64,000 nt of DNA from positions 15,462,352 to 15,526,351 of the forward strand of contig OY997645.1 in the NCBI GenBank assembly GCA_963921795.1. Reading direction: 5' to 3'. Of this stretch, positions 32,268 through 43,241 are shown one piece after another. The stretch comes from Nannobrachium achirus. Taxonomy: Eukaryota; Chordata; Actinopteri; Myctophiformes; Myctophidae. The notes below the pieces were generated by a model. It was not told where the DNA came from. It saw nothing but the letters and a program-made list of their open reading frames with translations, and ran no database searches. The first letter of the stretch is position 1. Each line of letters begins with the position of its first letter. The translations under genes and the position numbers were made by a program.

Positions 32268-32960
32268 AGCGACGATATGCACACATGTTCTTTGCCTGGT
32301 TTAAATAGAGATGGGTCTTATTCACTGATAATAGCAGGAACGTAATGAACCGTTCTCATATGAAAAGGCTCAGTCGCCAGCTGAGTTTGTGAAATGGTGT
32401 TGAATATCGAGGACTCGCACAGTGCGCTTATAGAGTATGAAATACATCAATAAATGATGTGTTGCCTGGAAAGGATATTAAGTGACTAGTACGTCTCTAA
32501 TGTCAACACACATTAGACTGAGCATGTGAAGAGTAGAGAGTAGAGACATCTCTCTCATAATACGTGAATAATCAGAGTTACGTTACGTTTGTTTGTACCA
32601 ATACAAACACCCCCACATCCATATGTTGGGTTAGGATTTCTGCAGAAATGTCTAAGAACCTCTTTGGTTTCGGCAAGCCAAAACATTTTGACATGATTTG
32701 AAGTGGGCTACCCACATTACACCTTTTCAACTGAACTAAACTTTATTTTCACATCACAGTGTGCTTTTGCTGTGATGTGGCAACATCACACACTGTCAAC
32801 ATCACTGTTTTTTTTACAGGTGTTAATGAGGAAACAAATAGAGAAAGAAACAAATCAAACAGATCACATAGGCTACTGTAATATGTGAGCATGGTTCTGG
32901 TGCATGGTTAAAACAGCAATAGCAGCAGATATCATGTACAGTATACATAAGGTGCATGGT
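32268..32960. other. No gene seen
   Basis: Unclassified. The phrase CACCCCCACATCCATATGTTGGGTTAGGA near 32608 recurs near 35917 (short of the window's other repeats), showing one more small dispersed repeat. Confidence 0.4.
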
Positions 32961-32966
32961 TTAAAG

Positions 32967-33473
32967 CAGGGGTTCCCAAACTTTTTTGGCTCAGGGTACC
33001 CCTATAAATATTTTTTTCCTCTGAGGCACCCCTACATTATATTAATAAGCACCTTATATTTAGCATTTTTTCGCGATTATGTTGCGAGGAAAACATTGAG
33101 ATAATAGACATTTTGGTTAGAACTGACTGAAAATATAAGATTTAGAAGATATATAAGATTTGTTTTTGGGCTTTTTATGCCTTTATTTGATAGGATAGTA
33201 GACTGACAGGAAATGGGGAGAGAGATGGGGAATGACATGTGGCAAAGGTCGTCCGGATCGGGAATCGAACCGGCGACACCAGCAGGCATCATAGCCTAGT
33301 ATGTGGTATGTGCCTTGACCACTAGGCCAGCAGGCGCTCGACTGAAAATAACTTTGTACTTGACTAAAATGATACTAGCCTAAATATTCTTTTAAGTGTC
33401 CAAATAAATTCCAAATATTATCAAATTAACTCGCGGCACCCCTGGACTGCCGTCACGGCACCCCAGGGTGCCC
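32967..33473. mobile_element. hAT MITE (CAGGGGTTCCCAAAC type) carrying a SINE
   Basis: The left end is CAGGGGTTCCCAAACTTTTT. The interior (GAACTGACTGAAAATA, then AACTTTGTACTTGACTAAAA, GCACCCCTGGACTGCCGTCA) is collinear with the element at 42714-43039 except for the SINE at 33136-33339. The right terminal repeat is missing after GGGTGCCCCGTCG. Confidence 0.85.
33136..33339 (-). mobile_element. tRNA-derived SINE inserted in a hAT MITE
   Basis: Read on the minus strand it starts with a tRNA-like head (GAGCGCCTGCTGGCCTAGTG, B-box-like GGTTCGATTCCCG), then TGCCACATGTCATTCCCCAT and ATCAAATAAAGGCATAAAAA. The target GACTGAAAATA is duplicated exactly at 33125-33135 and 33340-33350. The intact site is seen in the sister MITE near 42885. 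Confidence 0.93.
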
Positions 33474-33989
33474 CGTCGACGACTTCACTTCTGTCTGTGA
33501 CACAGAGGAGGGCTGTGGACAGTTCAGAATCCGGCCTACCAGTGACATCATCAATACGGAATGCAAGCTAATAGAAAAGTCTGGCTTTCTGTTCCTGGAT
33601 ATAATGGAAGCCATAGCCTATTCTTGTGTTAAGTTGTTTGCACTACAATAGTTGTTTACACTACAATAGTGTAGCAACAATACAGTAACAATAAAGCGAA
33701 ATAAGACATATACATGAAGTGATTTTGTTGCTACCTAGTTAGGGCCAATTCACTCTTTGTCAAGTCCCGCCCCCTGTCGTCTGTTACTAGGTGTTCCTAT
33801 TTATCATGGCAAAGCAAAAATAAAATAAAAATATCAATCCATTGATGTGAACTAGAAGCTAGCGTCTAGTCGGCGACCTGGCCAACTCGGGAACGATGTA
33901 AATAGGGAATGAATGTCCCGCCCTTTAATGCAAACCCCATTATACCTGTTGTCATAGGATCCGTTTTGACCATCTGTTTGCCTGTGTCC

Positions 33990-34565
33990 ATTTATGCCCA
34001 TATATGGAGATATCTGTCAACGTCCATTTTATGCCCATATATGGAGATCTCTGTACGACCCGTTATGACCATCTGTTTGCCTGTGTCCATTTATGCCCAT
34101 ATATGGAGTTATCTGTCTGTCTGCGTCCATTTTATGCCCATATATGGAGATATCTGTCTGTCTGCGTCCATTTTATGCCCACATATGGAGATCTCTGCAG
34201 ACACAGTGCCGGTTCCGGAAAACCCTGATGTCAAACATCAGAATCCGAACCTTTCGTGCCGGTTCCGGAAAATCACGTATCGGGTCTTGTCGAGGCTGGG
34301 CACTGCACTACCTGCTGCGGCAGGGAACGCCCGTGCCGAATTTGAAATAGGGAATGAATGCCCCACCCTTTAATGCAAACCTCATTATACCTGTTGTCAT
34401 AGGACCCGTTTTGACCATCTGTTTGCCTGTGTCCACTTATGCCCATATATGGAGATCTATGCAGACATAGTGCCGGTTCCGGAAAACTCTGATGTCAGAC
34501 ATCAGCTCCGCATACGGGCATCCATTTTATGCCCATACAGTATATGGAGATCTCTGTGAATGCCC
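33990..34565. repeat. Cluster of CCATATATGG (CArG-like) repeats
   Basis: Perfect CCATATATGG occurs at 33998, 34035, 34097, 34138 and 34443, with variants at 34179 (CCACATATGG) and about 34533. Most lie in a unit TTTATGCCCATATATGGAGA. The consensus is that of an SRF-binding CArG box, but repetition of the surrounding unit suggests a tandem repeat as its origin. The block GTGCCGGTTCCGGAAAACCC near 34206 recurs at 34470 and, diverged, near 35110-35260. Confidence 0.75.
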
Positions 34566-34699
34566 TACCCTTTAATGCAAACCCCATTATGCCTGTTCAG
34601 TGATGTTACTAGGTTTTCAATGTAATGTTGTCCTGGGACCCACAGGTGGTCATTCAAATGGGTCCAAGAAAAGTTTTATGAGTCCTCAATATAAAGTTT

Positions 34700-34984
34700 A
34701 CGCGCGCAAAATGGCGTCGGACGTCGGTGGAATCAAAACATTGACATTTCTATCGCCTATTTAAGACTTTCTACTGGATTTTATTTGTGTTAACGTAGGG
34801 TAAAGTAGGATGCTTTCACCCATGAACAATGGTGGTGTCTGTGGACATTTTTTTTTTCTTTTACAGCGACACAGTAAATTATTTTAACATGGACGCCAAT
34901 GGAGGCGCATCCCCGGGACCCCAGGACCATGACATGAATGAGTCCTTGGGTGACTTGAATGAGTTTTTGATGCGGGATGCGCAC
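34700..34984 (+). other. Exon-like piece: 5' UTR, splice acceptor and start codon (unrecognised)
   Basis: A CG-rich stretch with AAAATGGCGTCGG (YY1-like, 34709-34721) is followed by a polypyrimidine tract and acceptor TTTTTTTTTCTTTTACAG ending at 34866. The downstream frame opens with ATG at 34890 and reads MDANGGASPGPQDHDMNESL then GDLNEFLMRDAH, up to a possible donor CAC|GTAATG at 34984. The composition looks like genuine protein, but I do not recognise it and it may be a gene fragment captured by a repeat. A short MASDVGGIKTLTF frame precedes it. Confidence 0.35.
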
Positions 34985-35089
34985 GTAATGACATCACTGC
35001 CTGTTGTCATAAGACCCGTTTTGACCATTTGCCTGTGTCCATGTGGCGTACGTGATGTCAGAGCCTTTTATGAAGTGATGTCACAATGA

Positions 35090-35340
35090 GTCAGCGCTTG
35101 CGCCGATTTCCTCCGGAACAGCCCGATGTCAACAATCAGCTCTGCATAAGGAGATTCCGAACGTTTCGCGGTGGTTCGGGATAACCGCGCATCGGGTCGG
35201 GTCGAGGCCCAGCGCTGCACTCCGCGCTGCGGAGTGGAACGCGCGTGCCGAATCTGAAGCCGGTGGGACGAACGGTTCTCGAGATACGCGGATTACGGAC
35301 GAACGGTTCTCGAGATACGCGGATTACCTTGAGAATCGGT
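35090..35340. repeat. GC-rich diverged duplicate plus a 30-bp tandem pair
   Basis: The block matches 34200-34345 in order (TCCGGAACAGCCCGATGTCA, CGCATCGGGTCGGGTCGAGG, GAACGCGCGTGCCGAAT). At 35267-35296 and 35297-35326 the 30-mer beginning GACGAACGGTTCTCGAGATA is repeated exactly. Confidence 0.7.
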
Positions 35341-35515
35341 ATTTGTGATGTATCATGGATGTTTTATCTTTGCTGTTGCGTCTTGTATGTGTAGCTAAGC
35401 TAGTGTAATTTTTAAACTGGCCTCTTGGCCAGTTCATTCTTGAAAAAGAGATCATCTCTCAATGTTTTTTACTGGTTAAATAAAGGTTAAATAAAAAATA
35501 AAAATAAAAATTACA
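35341..35515 (+). mobile_element. LINE 3' tail
   Basis: AAACTGGCCTCTTGGCCAGT, GAAAAAGAGATCATCTCTCA and GGTTAAATAAAGGTTAAATA followed by AAATAAAA units form the well known 3' end of an abundant fish LINE. No ORF2 precedes it, so this is a short 5'-truncated insertion. Confidence 0.8.
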
Positions 35516-36500
35516 TACACGCAGACACGCAGAGACTTCTCGCATTTATTGTAAGATGAAAGAATGAGGACTTTATAACTCCGCCCCCTGTAGAAAAAGA
35601 GAAGGATTTTTCTGGTTGGCCAGTCAGGGACCAATCAGAAGGCTGACAAAGGGTGAATTATGAGCATTTCAGTTTAATTTGCATTTACAGTGGCAAAGGA
35701 TTGCCATCTATCTTTTTGAGACATGAAGGCTGTAAGGATGGCCAGGGTTTGGTGCAGTTGGGTGTAAGGAGCAGCATACTTTTATGCAGGCACCATACGG
35801 CATTGTCAAGATCACAACATAAGAATAAAATGGCATGACAGTAGAGTAAACAAACACTTCTTTCACCAACAACATTTTCTAATCAGCCCAAATCATCACG
35901 GATGACACCAATCCAAACACCCCCACATGTTGGGTTAGGACTTTAAGGTCTGCAGAAATACATATTCCATATGGGGAATGGGTGGGATAATAATTAATGA
36001 AATGTTCACCACTCAAATTGAACACATTAAATATAAATCAGTTAGTCTGCAGAAAACTTCTTTGCAAAAAGAAAATGGTTTGAAGTGTGCTGCCTGCTTT
36101 ATACTTTTTCAGCAGCAGCTTTATCTTGTTTACCAAGGTAGAACATGTAGAGTCCCCGCTGACATGGAGCTGTACCCTGGATGATGAGATCTGTTAGGGA
36201 GATTTGAACTAAATTACCTAACAGCAATACCTGTGTAGCCTAGCATCCCTATTCTGGTGCAAAATTGGCCGCACAAGTTTGCAGCGCAAAGTGTTTCAAG
36301 CTTGTAGACCAGCTATTTTCAGAGAGAGAGGGAAATACTAGTGGACCTAATATAGAGTCCTGGGGTGCCCCGGTTGACTAGGGTTTAAGTGGTCAAACAG
36401 TCACACCTAGCCTGAGTCAAACTAGGATTCTGAGCTACGTGTGGCTGATACCTCATGGGCCGCTCCTAATGCATCTTCCCCATCCATATATACAGTATGT
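35516..36500. other. No gene seen; degenerate hairpin module
   Basis: Unclassified. A weak hairpin (CACAAGTTTGCAGCGCAAAG / CAAGCTTGTAGACCAGCTAT) lies at 36270-36318. Confidence 0.4.
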
Positions 36501-36510
36501 CTACTGAAGC

Positions 36511-37274
36511 TAGAGCCCGACCGATACCATTTTTTCCGACCGATATCCGATGTTGGAGAGTGCTAGAGCACCGATACCGATACCGATACCGATGTTTTGT
36601 AAAAATCTTTTTTTATTCATTTAAGATCATTTAATTGACTGCTCGCCCCTCGGATAAATGGTCAGATTATTGCTTTTTTTTGTGCTTTTCATGTCAAACT
36701 TTGAGTTTGGTCGCAGTTATCAATTTCTATTGCTTGTTGGATAATAATACTCTTTTAATTTGGGGGTTCTGCTGTGTTTTGTCTCGTTTATGAATTAATA
36801 TGTGTCTTTTATCCAAACAAAGTTTGATTCGCTCATGGATTCGCACAGCGGCTCTGCAAAGTGCAGACAGCCGCCATGCATTGCCAAGCAATTAAACAAC
36901 ACAAGTTCTATAGTCTATAGTAAGACATCTATATTTCTCTGTGGATTTTCACATAGGCCTACACACCTTCCTTCACCGCAACATGAAAAATCTGAGTTAG
37001 ACAGTGCATGTGGTGAGTGAACGACACACGAGAGGCAGCAGCTCCAGTAGTGTTGGCTTGCATCTTGGACTATTATACTGCACTCTGCTGGATAATTCTG
37101 GTATTGCCAACACATAGGCCTATATAACTCAGGGTTTCATGCTCTATCCGCAGACACGTTACAGACAATTAATATATCGGATATCGGTGGAATAATTCAC
37201 CGATGTTCGATACCGTTCCGATTGCTCCAAAACGACCGATATATCGAATTGACCGATATATCGGTCGGGCTCTA
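36511..37274. mobile_element. hAT MITE (TAGAGCCCGACCGATA type)
   Basis: Ends TAGAGCCCGACCGATACCAT and the inverse of TATCGGTCGGGCTCTA are flanked by an exact ACTGAAGC duplication (36503-36510 and 37275-37282). The inside has several CCGATA/TATCGG repeats near both ends. Open frames at 36802-37115 are not recognised. A single end of the same family lies at 45578. Confidence 0.93.
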
Positions 37275-37394
37275 ACTGAAGCAGGAGGTTTCTCCACTGT
37301 CAAAGCTTGCTGAATTCTCAACCGATTTCCACACAATTTGGTTCGTTATAAATGCGAGACATGTATGTTTATTAGTGTGGTTGCCACATTATAG

Positions 37395-37580
37395 TCCTAG
37401 GGAAACTTTATAGACTTCTAGGGTAACTTTTTATAGATTTCTAGGGCAACTTTTCTGCTGCCATTGGAAATGGCAGGGATAGGGAATCAATAGGGAATCA
37501 ATAGGGAAACATGGGAGTGGGAATCAGTAGGGAATCAATGGGAGTGGGAATCAATGGGGAATCAATTGGTCGAGCTTCAC
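37395..37580. repeat. Degenerate GGGAATCAATA and TTCTAGGG tandem repeats
   Basis: GGGAATCAATA-like words recur at 37484-37570, preceded by three ACTTTATAGACTTCTAGGG-type words at 37400-37450. Imperfect short-period array. Confidence 0.7.
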
Positions 37581-37684
37581 ATGACAGTTAGCTTACTGTA
37601 GAATATAGTCAGCAACCGTCAGCAACCACACTCGCAATTTCAAATTGCATCTTTCTATGTTTATTCACTCTCTGTATTTAACCT

Positions 37685-37797
37685 GTGTCCCCCTCCTCTT
37701 TTTGTGATGTGTTTTTAACTAATATGCCTGTATGAGTTATGGGATATCTGAATTTCCCCTTGGGGATAAATACAGTATCTATCTATATCTATCTATC
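37685..37797 (+). mobile_element. LINE 3' tail ending in ATCT repeats
   Basis: TGAATTTCCCCTTGGGGATA followed by AATACAGTATCTATCTATAT is a typical fish LINE 3' end with its tetranucleotide tail. It abuts the stop codon of the zinc-finger frame that runs on the opposite strand. Confidence 0.8.
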
Positions 37798-38792
37798 TTA
37801 TGTGGTGTGGAGACGCTGGTGCCTCTTCAGGTTACTTAACACACCAAAACACTTGTCACATTGTTTACACACAAAGGGTTTTTCTCCAGTGTGGATACGC
37901 TGATGTGTCTTCAGGCGATCTAACCTACTGAAACCCTTGTCACACTGTTTACACACAAAGGGTTTTTCTCCAGTGTGGATACGCTGGTGTTTTTTCAGGT
38001 CCCATATCACACTGAAACCCTTATCACACTGTTTACACACAAAGGGTTTTTCTCCACTGTGGACACGCTGGTGTGTCTTCAGAGTCCCTAACACACTGAA
38101 ACCCTTGTCACACTGTTTACACACATAGGGTTTTTCTCCAGTGTGGACACGCTGGTGTGTCTTCAGGTAACCTAACTGATTGAAACTCTTGTCACACTGT
38201 TTACACACAAAGGGTTTTTCTCCAGTATGGACATACTGGTGTGTCTTCAGGTGACCTAACTGATTGAAACTCTTGTCACACAGTTTACACACAAAGGGTT
38301 TTTCTCCAGTGTGGACATACTGGTGCTTCTTCAGGTCACATGACTGACTGAAACCCTTGTCACACTGTTTACACACAAAGGGTTTTCTCCAGTGTGGACA
38401 AACTGGTGTGTCTTCAGGGTACTTAACCGACTGAAACCCTTGTCACAGTGTTTACACTGGAAAGGTTTTTCTTTGGTGTGGACATGCTGGACACGCTGTG
38501 TCGATACCTCAAAGAAACTCTTATCACATAAGAGGTTTTCTTTCCTGGGTAGGTCATCAAATGTTTCTTTACTTCTCCTGGCTTCGTTGAAGTCCTCGCA
38601 AGATCTCGGTTTACCTGTGTCTGCTTGTTGCTGGCCGGTTACACAGCTGGTGATCGTCGGACAGGAAGATGAGGGGACTTGTCCATTGCTCATCGTTTGA
38701 CAGTAGAGGTTGTTGTGGCTCCTCTTCATGTCTTCGTGGAGGGTTACCCGAGACGTGAAGGCGTATGGACACTGTTTCCTGGAAGATTGGTT
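37798..38792 (-). CDS. C2H2 zinc-finger protein (partial, one frameshift)
   Basis: This is the coding exon of a poly-zinc-finger nuclear protein, probably a DNA-binding transcription factor. From 38376 to 37801 seven consecutive fingers follow the CxxC-x12-HxxxH pattern joined by TGEKPFVCK linkers (first MCKQCDKGFSQSCDLKKHQY, last CGVLSNLKRH-like CFGVLSNLKRH). Upstream, in the adjacent frame, are MNQSSRKQCPYAFTSRVTLH (from an ATG at 38792), a linker, a degenerate finger (ENLLCDKSFFEVSTQRVQH) and one full finger (CKHCDKGFSRLSTLKTHQFV). The two frames differ at about 38381-38387, where the linker reads GGTTTTCTCC with four T instead of five, so a single base is missing: either a real frameshift or a homopolymer sequencing error. 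No KRAB, SCAN or BTB region is seen. The stop TAA is in the tail repeat of an opposing LINE. Upstream exons may exist. Confidence 0.8.
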
Positions 38793-38929
38793 CATGGACA
38801 CCGCTTCTGCTATTTGGACTGTAAATTGGACTGTAATTCTTCTCTTGCGGGTTGGAAGACTGTCTCCATATGTCCAGATAGCCTGACTCGTACGGAAGGC
38901 TATCGTGTCTCTCCGTGAGAGCTGGCTAG

Positions 38930-39240
38930 AGATTCTAGACTATATAGGAGTCTTGTCAGAGTAGAGCTTTTGATGGCCTCTTCTTCTTTCGTGTAAACTC
39001 AGGTTGCGATGGCCACTCTTATATACTGTAGTGCTCATCTGTGTACTGTGTGACATCAGAACCAGTCATACTGATGTCAGCAGCTAGATGTCTTTGCCAG
39101 TCCCATATATGGTGCTTTCTCCATATATGGAGGTATATCTTGTCCAGGTCCAAATATGGAGCTTGTAAGGTCAGACTTTGAGACAGTGAGATGCGTCGGG
39201 TATCTCCATATATGGAGTATCTCCACATATGGAATACCAA
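38930..39240 (-). promoter_or_regulatory. Possible promoter area upstream of the zinc-finger exon with CArG-like boxes
   Basis: CCATATATGG occurs at 39103, 39121 and 39206, CCAAATATGG at 39150 and CCACATATGG at 39223, 300-430 bp upstream of the zinc-finger frame. A TATA-like CTATATAG is at about 38938-38945. The motifs fit SRF-binding CArG boxes. They also belong to the repeat seen at 34 kb, so regulation is a guess. Confidence 0.35.
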
Positions 39241-39449
39241 TATTCAGTGGATAAATATGGCTACCTATCAACTACTTGACATCATTCCTAATAACACCGA
39301 TTTGCACATCTGATAATCGTAAATTCACAGATGGATGATATCCGTGAATTTAGTTTAATCATTGAATCAAGTTGATGACCAAAACCGGAAGTAAAGGCAT
39401 CAAGCTTATCAGACATTCCCTTTTATTCCCATATGCCCATGTGGCACAT

Positions 39450-39960
39450 GCTATGCTACGGGCATAGACGGCCCCTCTCGTGGCCCTTATATATGCCCCG
39501 GTATTATGACGCCACCCTTTTCCCCTCTCTGATTGCCTACGGGCATAGACGGCCCCTCTGGTGGCCCTTATAAATGCTTCGATGTTATGACGTCACCCCT
39601 CTCTGATTGGCTATATATGGGCCCATGGCATAAACACAGACACTCAGCCGTCCCTGTTGACATGTTTGTCCCCTTCTCATCTCTGCCACCTCTCTCGTGC
39701 GACAGTTCGATGTCTTCCGACATGTCCCTCGCCTTCTCATCTCTGTCACCTCGTTCGTATGACTGTCTGTTCTGGAGTGAAAAAGTGAAACCTTTAACAA
39801 ATAGTCTGGTCAAAGTGTCATGTGAAGCTCATCAATCCACCAATCCTAAAGCTTATTGCACATATGCCTGTCTATGCTACGGGTATAGACGGCCCCTCTC
39901 ATGGCCCTTATATACTGTATGGCTCAATATTATGACATCACCCTCTACGTTTATATCAGG
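39450..39960. repeat. Repeated unit: GGGCATAGACGGCCCCTCT
   Basis: GCTACGGGCATAGACGGCCC followed by CCTCTCGTGGCCCTTATATA and TTATGACG-type words occurs at about 39457, 39538 and, diverged, 39875. Between the second and third copies is TCTCATCTCTGCCACCTC/TCTCATCTCTGTCACCTC, also duplicated (39677 and 39737). The 146-codon frame across it is a repeat product. Confidence 0.7.
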
Positions 39961-40854
39961 TCTCACTTATTGATGGTGACGTCACCAAGAATGCTGGTCC
40001 CTCATTGGCTTTTATGGTGATGATGAGAGTCATCACCCGATAGATGACGTCATTCTGTGTTTTTTCAAGGGATTTCCCATTGGATGACATCACTGCATGT
40101 TTTCCCAAGCGTTTTCACATTGGAGGCAGTATACCATGAGAAATGTTGTAGCTTGTCCATCAGTACAGGAAGTCGTAGCTTGTCTGTCTTTCAGTCAGTA
40201 CAGGAAGTGATGTCACATCACCTCATCAAAAATCTAACCCTGGATATTCATTAATAAAGGATAAAATAAATAAAATGTCCATATACAGTATGGGCATTCC
40301 CAGAAGATGCCCTGTTAGGGTACCCCCTTATGACCATATACGGATATCCCCAGGCATCAAACCCAGGCCCTAACTCGGCAAGGCCCTGCTTGGCTTTGCT
40401 AATTAACATAATATTTTATGCCCATACATGGAGATTCCTATGTATTATCAATGTTAAAGACATTATTAAGGATATTATGTTATCAATATTAAGGACATAT
40501 CTGGGAATGCCCATATTTGGTAATATATATGTGATATGCTAATATTTTCATGTTTTGGTGTCATTCAAGTATGCCTTTAATGGCCTCAATTGCACAACGC
40601 ACTACTTGTCAGATCAATTACCAAATTGCCCACACACATGCAGTACTTTCGAACAAAACTGTGCTGATGCACAATGGGCTAAAAATGGGCAAAAGAATGG
40701 GCTAAAGAACAAAAGGTGCGAGTTGGCATCTCGACAGAGTGCAGTCTAGTGATATAAGATACTTTGTTAAATTGAAAATTATGGGTTTTCTAACGAAAAC
40801 TCCTCATCTTACATAGCAACAGTAAAAAGTTTTTTTTTTTTTCCAGTACTTCTA
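39961..40854. other. No gene seen; scattered CCATATA words
   Basis: CCATATACAGTATGG (40279), CCATATACGG (40334) and CCATACATGG (40423) continue the motif style of the 34 kb and 39 kb blocks. The rest is unclassified. Confidence 0.4.
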
Positions 40855-40974
40855 CTCAGGCCTATTTCTTGCAGTTGGAGGAGTTATGGCAAGGTGCCCT
40901 GCTTAATATGGGGGTGGCATTGACATGCCACCCCGCTGGCCAATGAGGCATCTATTTATGTCTATGGTTGTGCA

Positions 40975-41165
40975 TCGAGTTAGTCGATGCATACAGGATG
41001 ATTCTGGGAGAGGCAGAGCCTCTCTCCTGAGTGTGCGTGCGTATGTGCGTGCGTGTGCGGGTGGGTGGGGGGGGATGACTGATATTTCCTGTGTACATCG
41101 ATTAGATTGATGCTGGGTGGGACTGCGCACCTGTTGTGCATCGATCTAATTGATGCATACAGTAT
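40975..41165. repeat. Opposed TGCATCGA / ATTGATGCAT words
   Basis: GTGCATCGAGTTAGTCGATG (40971) and GTGCATCGATCTAATTGATG (41137) recur, each a short palindrome, around a CG-rich centre. Possibly one small inverted-repeat element. Confidence 0.5.
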
Positions 41166-41187
41166 CAATCAGTCTTCCACACCACAC

Positions 41188-41191
41188 CACA

Positions 41192-41287
<96 letters not shown>
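41188..41287. repeat. CA microsatellite
   Basis: Long uninterrupted CA tract after a few CACAC/ACCAC words. Confidence 0.95.
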
Positions 41288-41288
<1 letters not shown>

Positions 41289-41796
41289 ACACTCTCTGGC
41301 CATCTGACCTGTCAGTCATGTGAGCAGAGAACTTCATTCTTAATCTTGCAGTGTGCGAGATCACCCATCATGAAGACTGCTGGTTTTCCAGGTCCATCTG
41401 GCGTCTATCTGGCTTTGAAGGCATCAATCCTTTTGGTCCGCCGCTGTACACCTGCGAGGATTAATGAAGAAATATCTTTGGCCGTGTAAATGAAAGCCCC
41501 GAAATTAAATCCAAGCTGGGTGAAATGAATTGTGATACAATCCACATATTACCGACTGTGGAGATGAAAAAGGACTGTACTGCTGCTGTTGATTTGTAAT
41601 AGAGGTCTGTCTTATGGTCATTTCTAATTGGAACTCAACAAACTTTTCTGCATAAAAGAACCTGTAAACAACTGAACGAGCCCCCACTTTGTTAGCAGAA
41701 GAAAAACAGTATGATCTCGACTCCCACTTTGCTAGGTTGAGAACTAAAATGCACCATTTCCACTGTGCAGCTGGAGGAGAAAAAGTCTTATTCTTT
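41288..41796. other. No gene seen
   Basis: Unclassified unique-looking DNA. Confidence 0.4.
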
Positions 41797-41810
41797 GATT
41801 ATAATATTTT

Positions 41811-42010
41811 TTTAAAGATTTGTTTTGGGGATTTTATGCCTTTATTTGATAGGAAAGCAAACTGACAGGAAATGAGGGAGAGATGGGGAGTGACATATGG
41901 CAAAGGTCATCCGGATCAGGAATCAAACCGGCGATGCCGACAGGCATCAATGCCTATGTGGCAATGCCTAAGTAGTATGTGCCTGGACCAGTAGGCCAGC
42001 GGGCGCCCCC
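41811..42010 (-). mobile_element. tRNA-derived SINE
   Basis: On the minus strand: head GGGGGCGCCCGCTGGCCTAC, B-box-like GGTTTGATTCCTG, body TGCCATATGTCACTCCCCAT, CTATCAAATAAAGGCATAAA and an A-rich tail. GATTATAATATTTT (41797-41810) and GATGATAATATTTT (42011-42024) are a 13/14 target duplication. Same family as 33136-33339 and 6219-6375. Confidence 0.9.
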
Positions 42011-42324
42011 GATGATAATATTTTAAGAATTTAGAGAATTGGTATAAATGCCAGCAGGCATGGTGTGGTAAACATTCATTCCATATCAATGTATTGTGTG
42101 GATAAAAGCTCTTTGCTTTCCCAGTTACAGGAGGCCTATTCACTACAACACCAATTCACTTCAACAAACATATTCTTAAGTCTGCAATTATGTTCAGAAA
42201 ACAATACTTAAGTAATTTATGCAGGGTTGTATAGTATACAGCGTCTCACAACTTCTTGGAAATGTTGTTCTACTACTGTAGTTAAATTCATTATTCACCA
42301 TAGTTCATTCTTGAATCTTTGGTA

Positions 42325-42328
<4 letters not shown>

Positions 42329-42415
<87 letters not shown>
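42329..42415. repeat. AT microsatellite
   Basis: Uninterrupted AT dinucleotide tract. Confidence 0.97.
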
Positions 42416-42420
<5 letters not shown>

Positions 42421-42713
42421 TAGGTGTCTAGTTACTGTGAAATAATGGAAGAGGCGTAGAGGAATAGAAATGTGCCTCCAGTGCCTCCACCAATCACATC
42501 AATTTGAAATTGAAGTTGTTTTCCACTTCTTTGCATATATTTGCATTCTCAAACACATTCTCAAACACTTCATTCTGTATCATGGCAACTGATTACAGAC
42601 ATTCGCAGATTTATAGGGATGGGTGATATAATACACTTTATTTTTGGAACTAGTTTGAATGCATTTATAACATGTATAAAAAGTCATCTGGCGTGGCACG
42701 TTCATTTGTAGAG

Positions 42714-43039
42714 CAGGGGTTCCCAATCTTTTTTGGCTCAGGGCACCCCCATAAATATTATTTTCATCCGAGGTACCCTATATTATATTCATAATTTTCA
42801 CTCCCAACACCTTAAATCTATGCCATATTTTAGCGATTATGTTACAAGTAAAACATTGAGATAATAGCCATTTTGGTTAGAACTGACTGAAAATAACTTT
42901 GTACTTCAAGTTAAAAATTATACTAAATGTTGTTTTAAGTGTCCAAATAAATTCCAAATATTATCAAATTATCTCGCGGCACCCCTGGACTGCCGTCACG
43001 GCACTCCAGGGTGCCCCGTACCCACTTTGAAAACCCCTG
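42714..43039. mobile_element. hAT MITE (CAGGGGTTCCCAATC type)
   Basis: Ends CAGGGGTTCCCAATCTTTTT and the inverse of TTTGAAAACCCCTG are flanked by an exact TTGTAGAG duplication (42706-42713 and 43040-43047). GCACCCCTGGACTGCCGTCA lies near the right end. It is the intact sister of 32967-33473. Confidence 0.94.
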
Positions 43040-43111
43040 TTGTAGAGCACATTTCTAACAAAAGCAATTCAAAGTGCTTTACAAATGAAAAGGCATTTAA
43101 TGGTAAGTAAC

Positions 43112-43241
43112 ACATTTTGAGCGTGTGTAGATCAGCTATTTTTGCTACTTTTGTGTGACACTGTGGTATATAGCGAAGCAGGGGAGTAATGTATGAAAAT
43201 ATGAAAAGTTTAAACATGTAGATACAAGGTTTCTGCCCGAT
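43112..43241. mobile_element. Right half of a GTCGGGCAGAAACC-family MITE
   Basis: It begins within a hairpin arm (GTGTGTAGATCAGCTATTTT) and continues to ATACAAGGTTTCTGCCCGAT. The left half is missing. Confidence 0.65.

Noticed and set aside
33909-34373. 154-codon frame with repeated 'CPYMEIS' and 'AHIW' words
   Set aside because: Translation of the CCATATATGG repeat unit.
37798-38376. CRISPR-like or satellite reading of the regular 84-bp period
   Set aside because: The 84-bp period is the 28-residue C2H2 zinc-finger repeat on the minus strand.
39533-39973. 146-codon frame as a gene
   Set aside because: It spans two or more copies of the GGGCATAGACGGCC repeat and has no domain.
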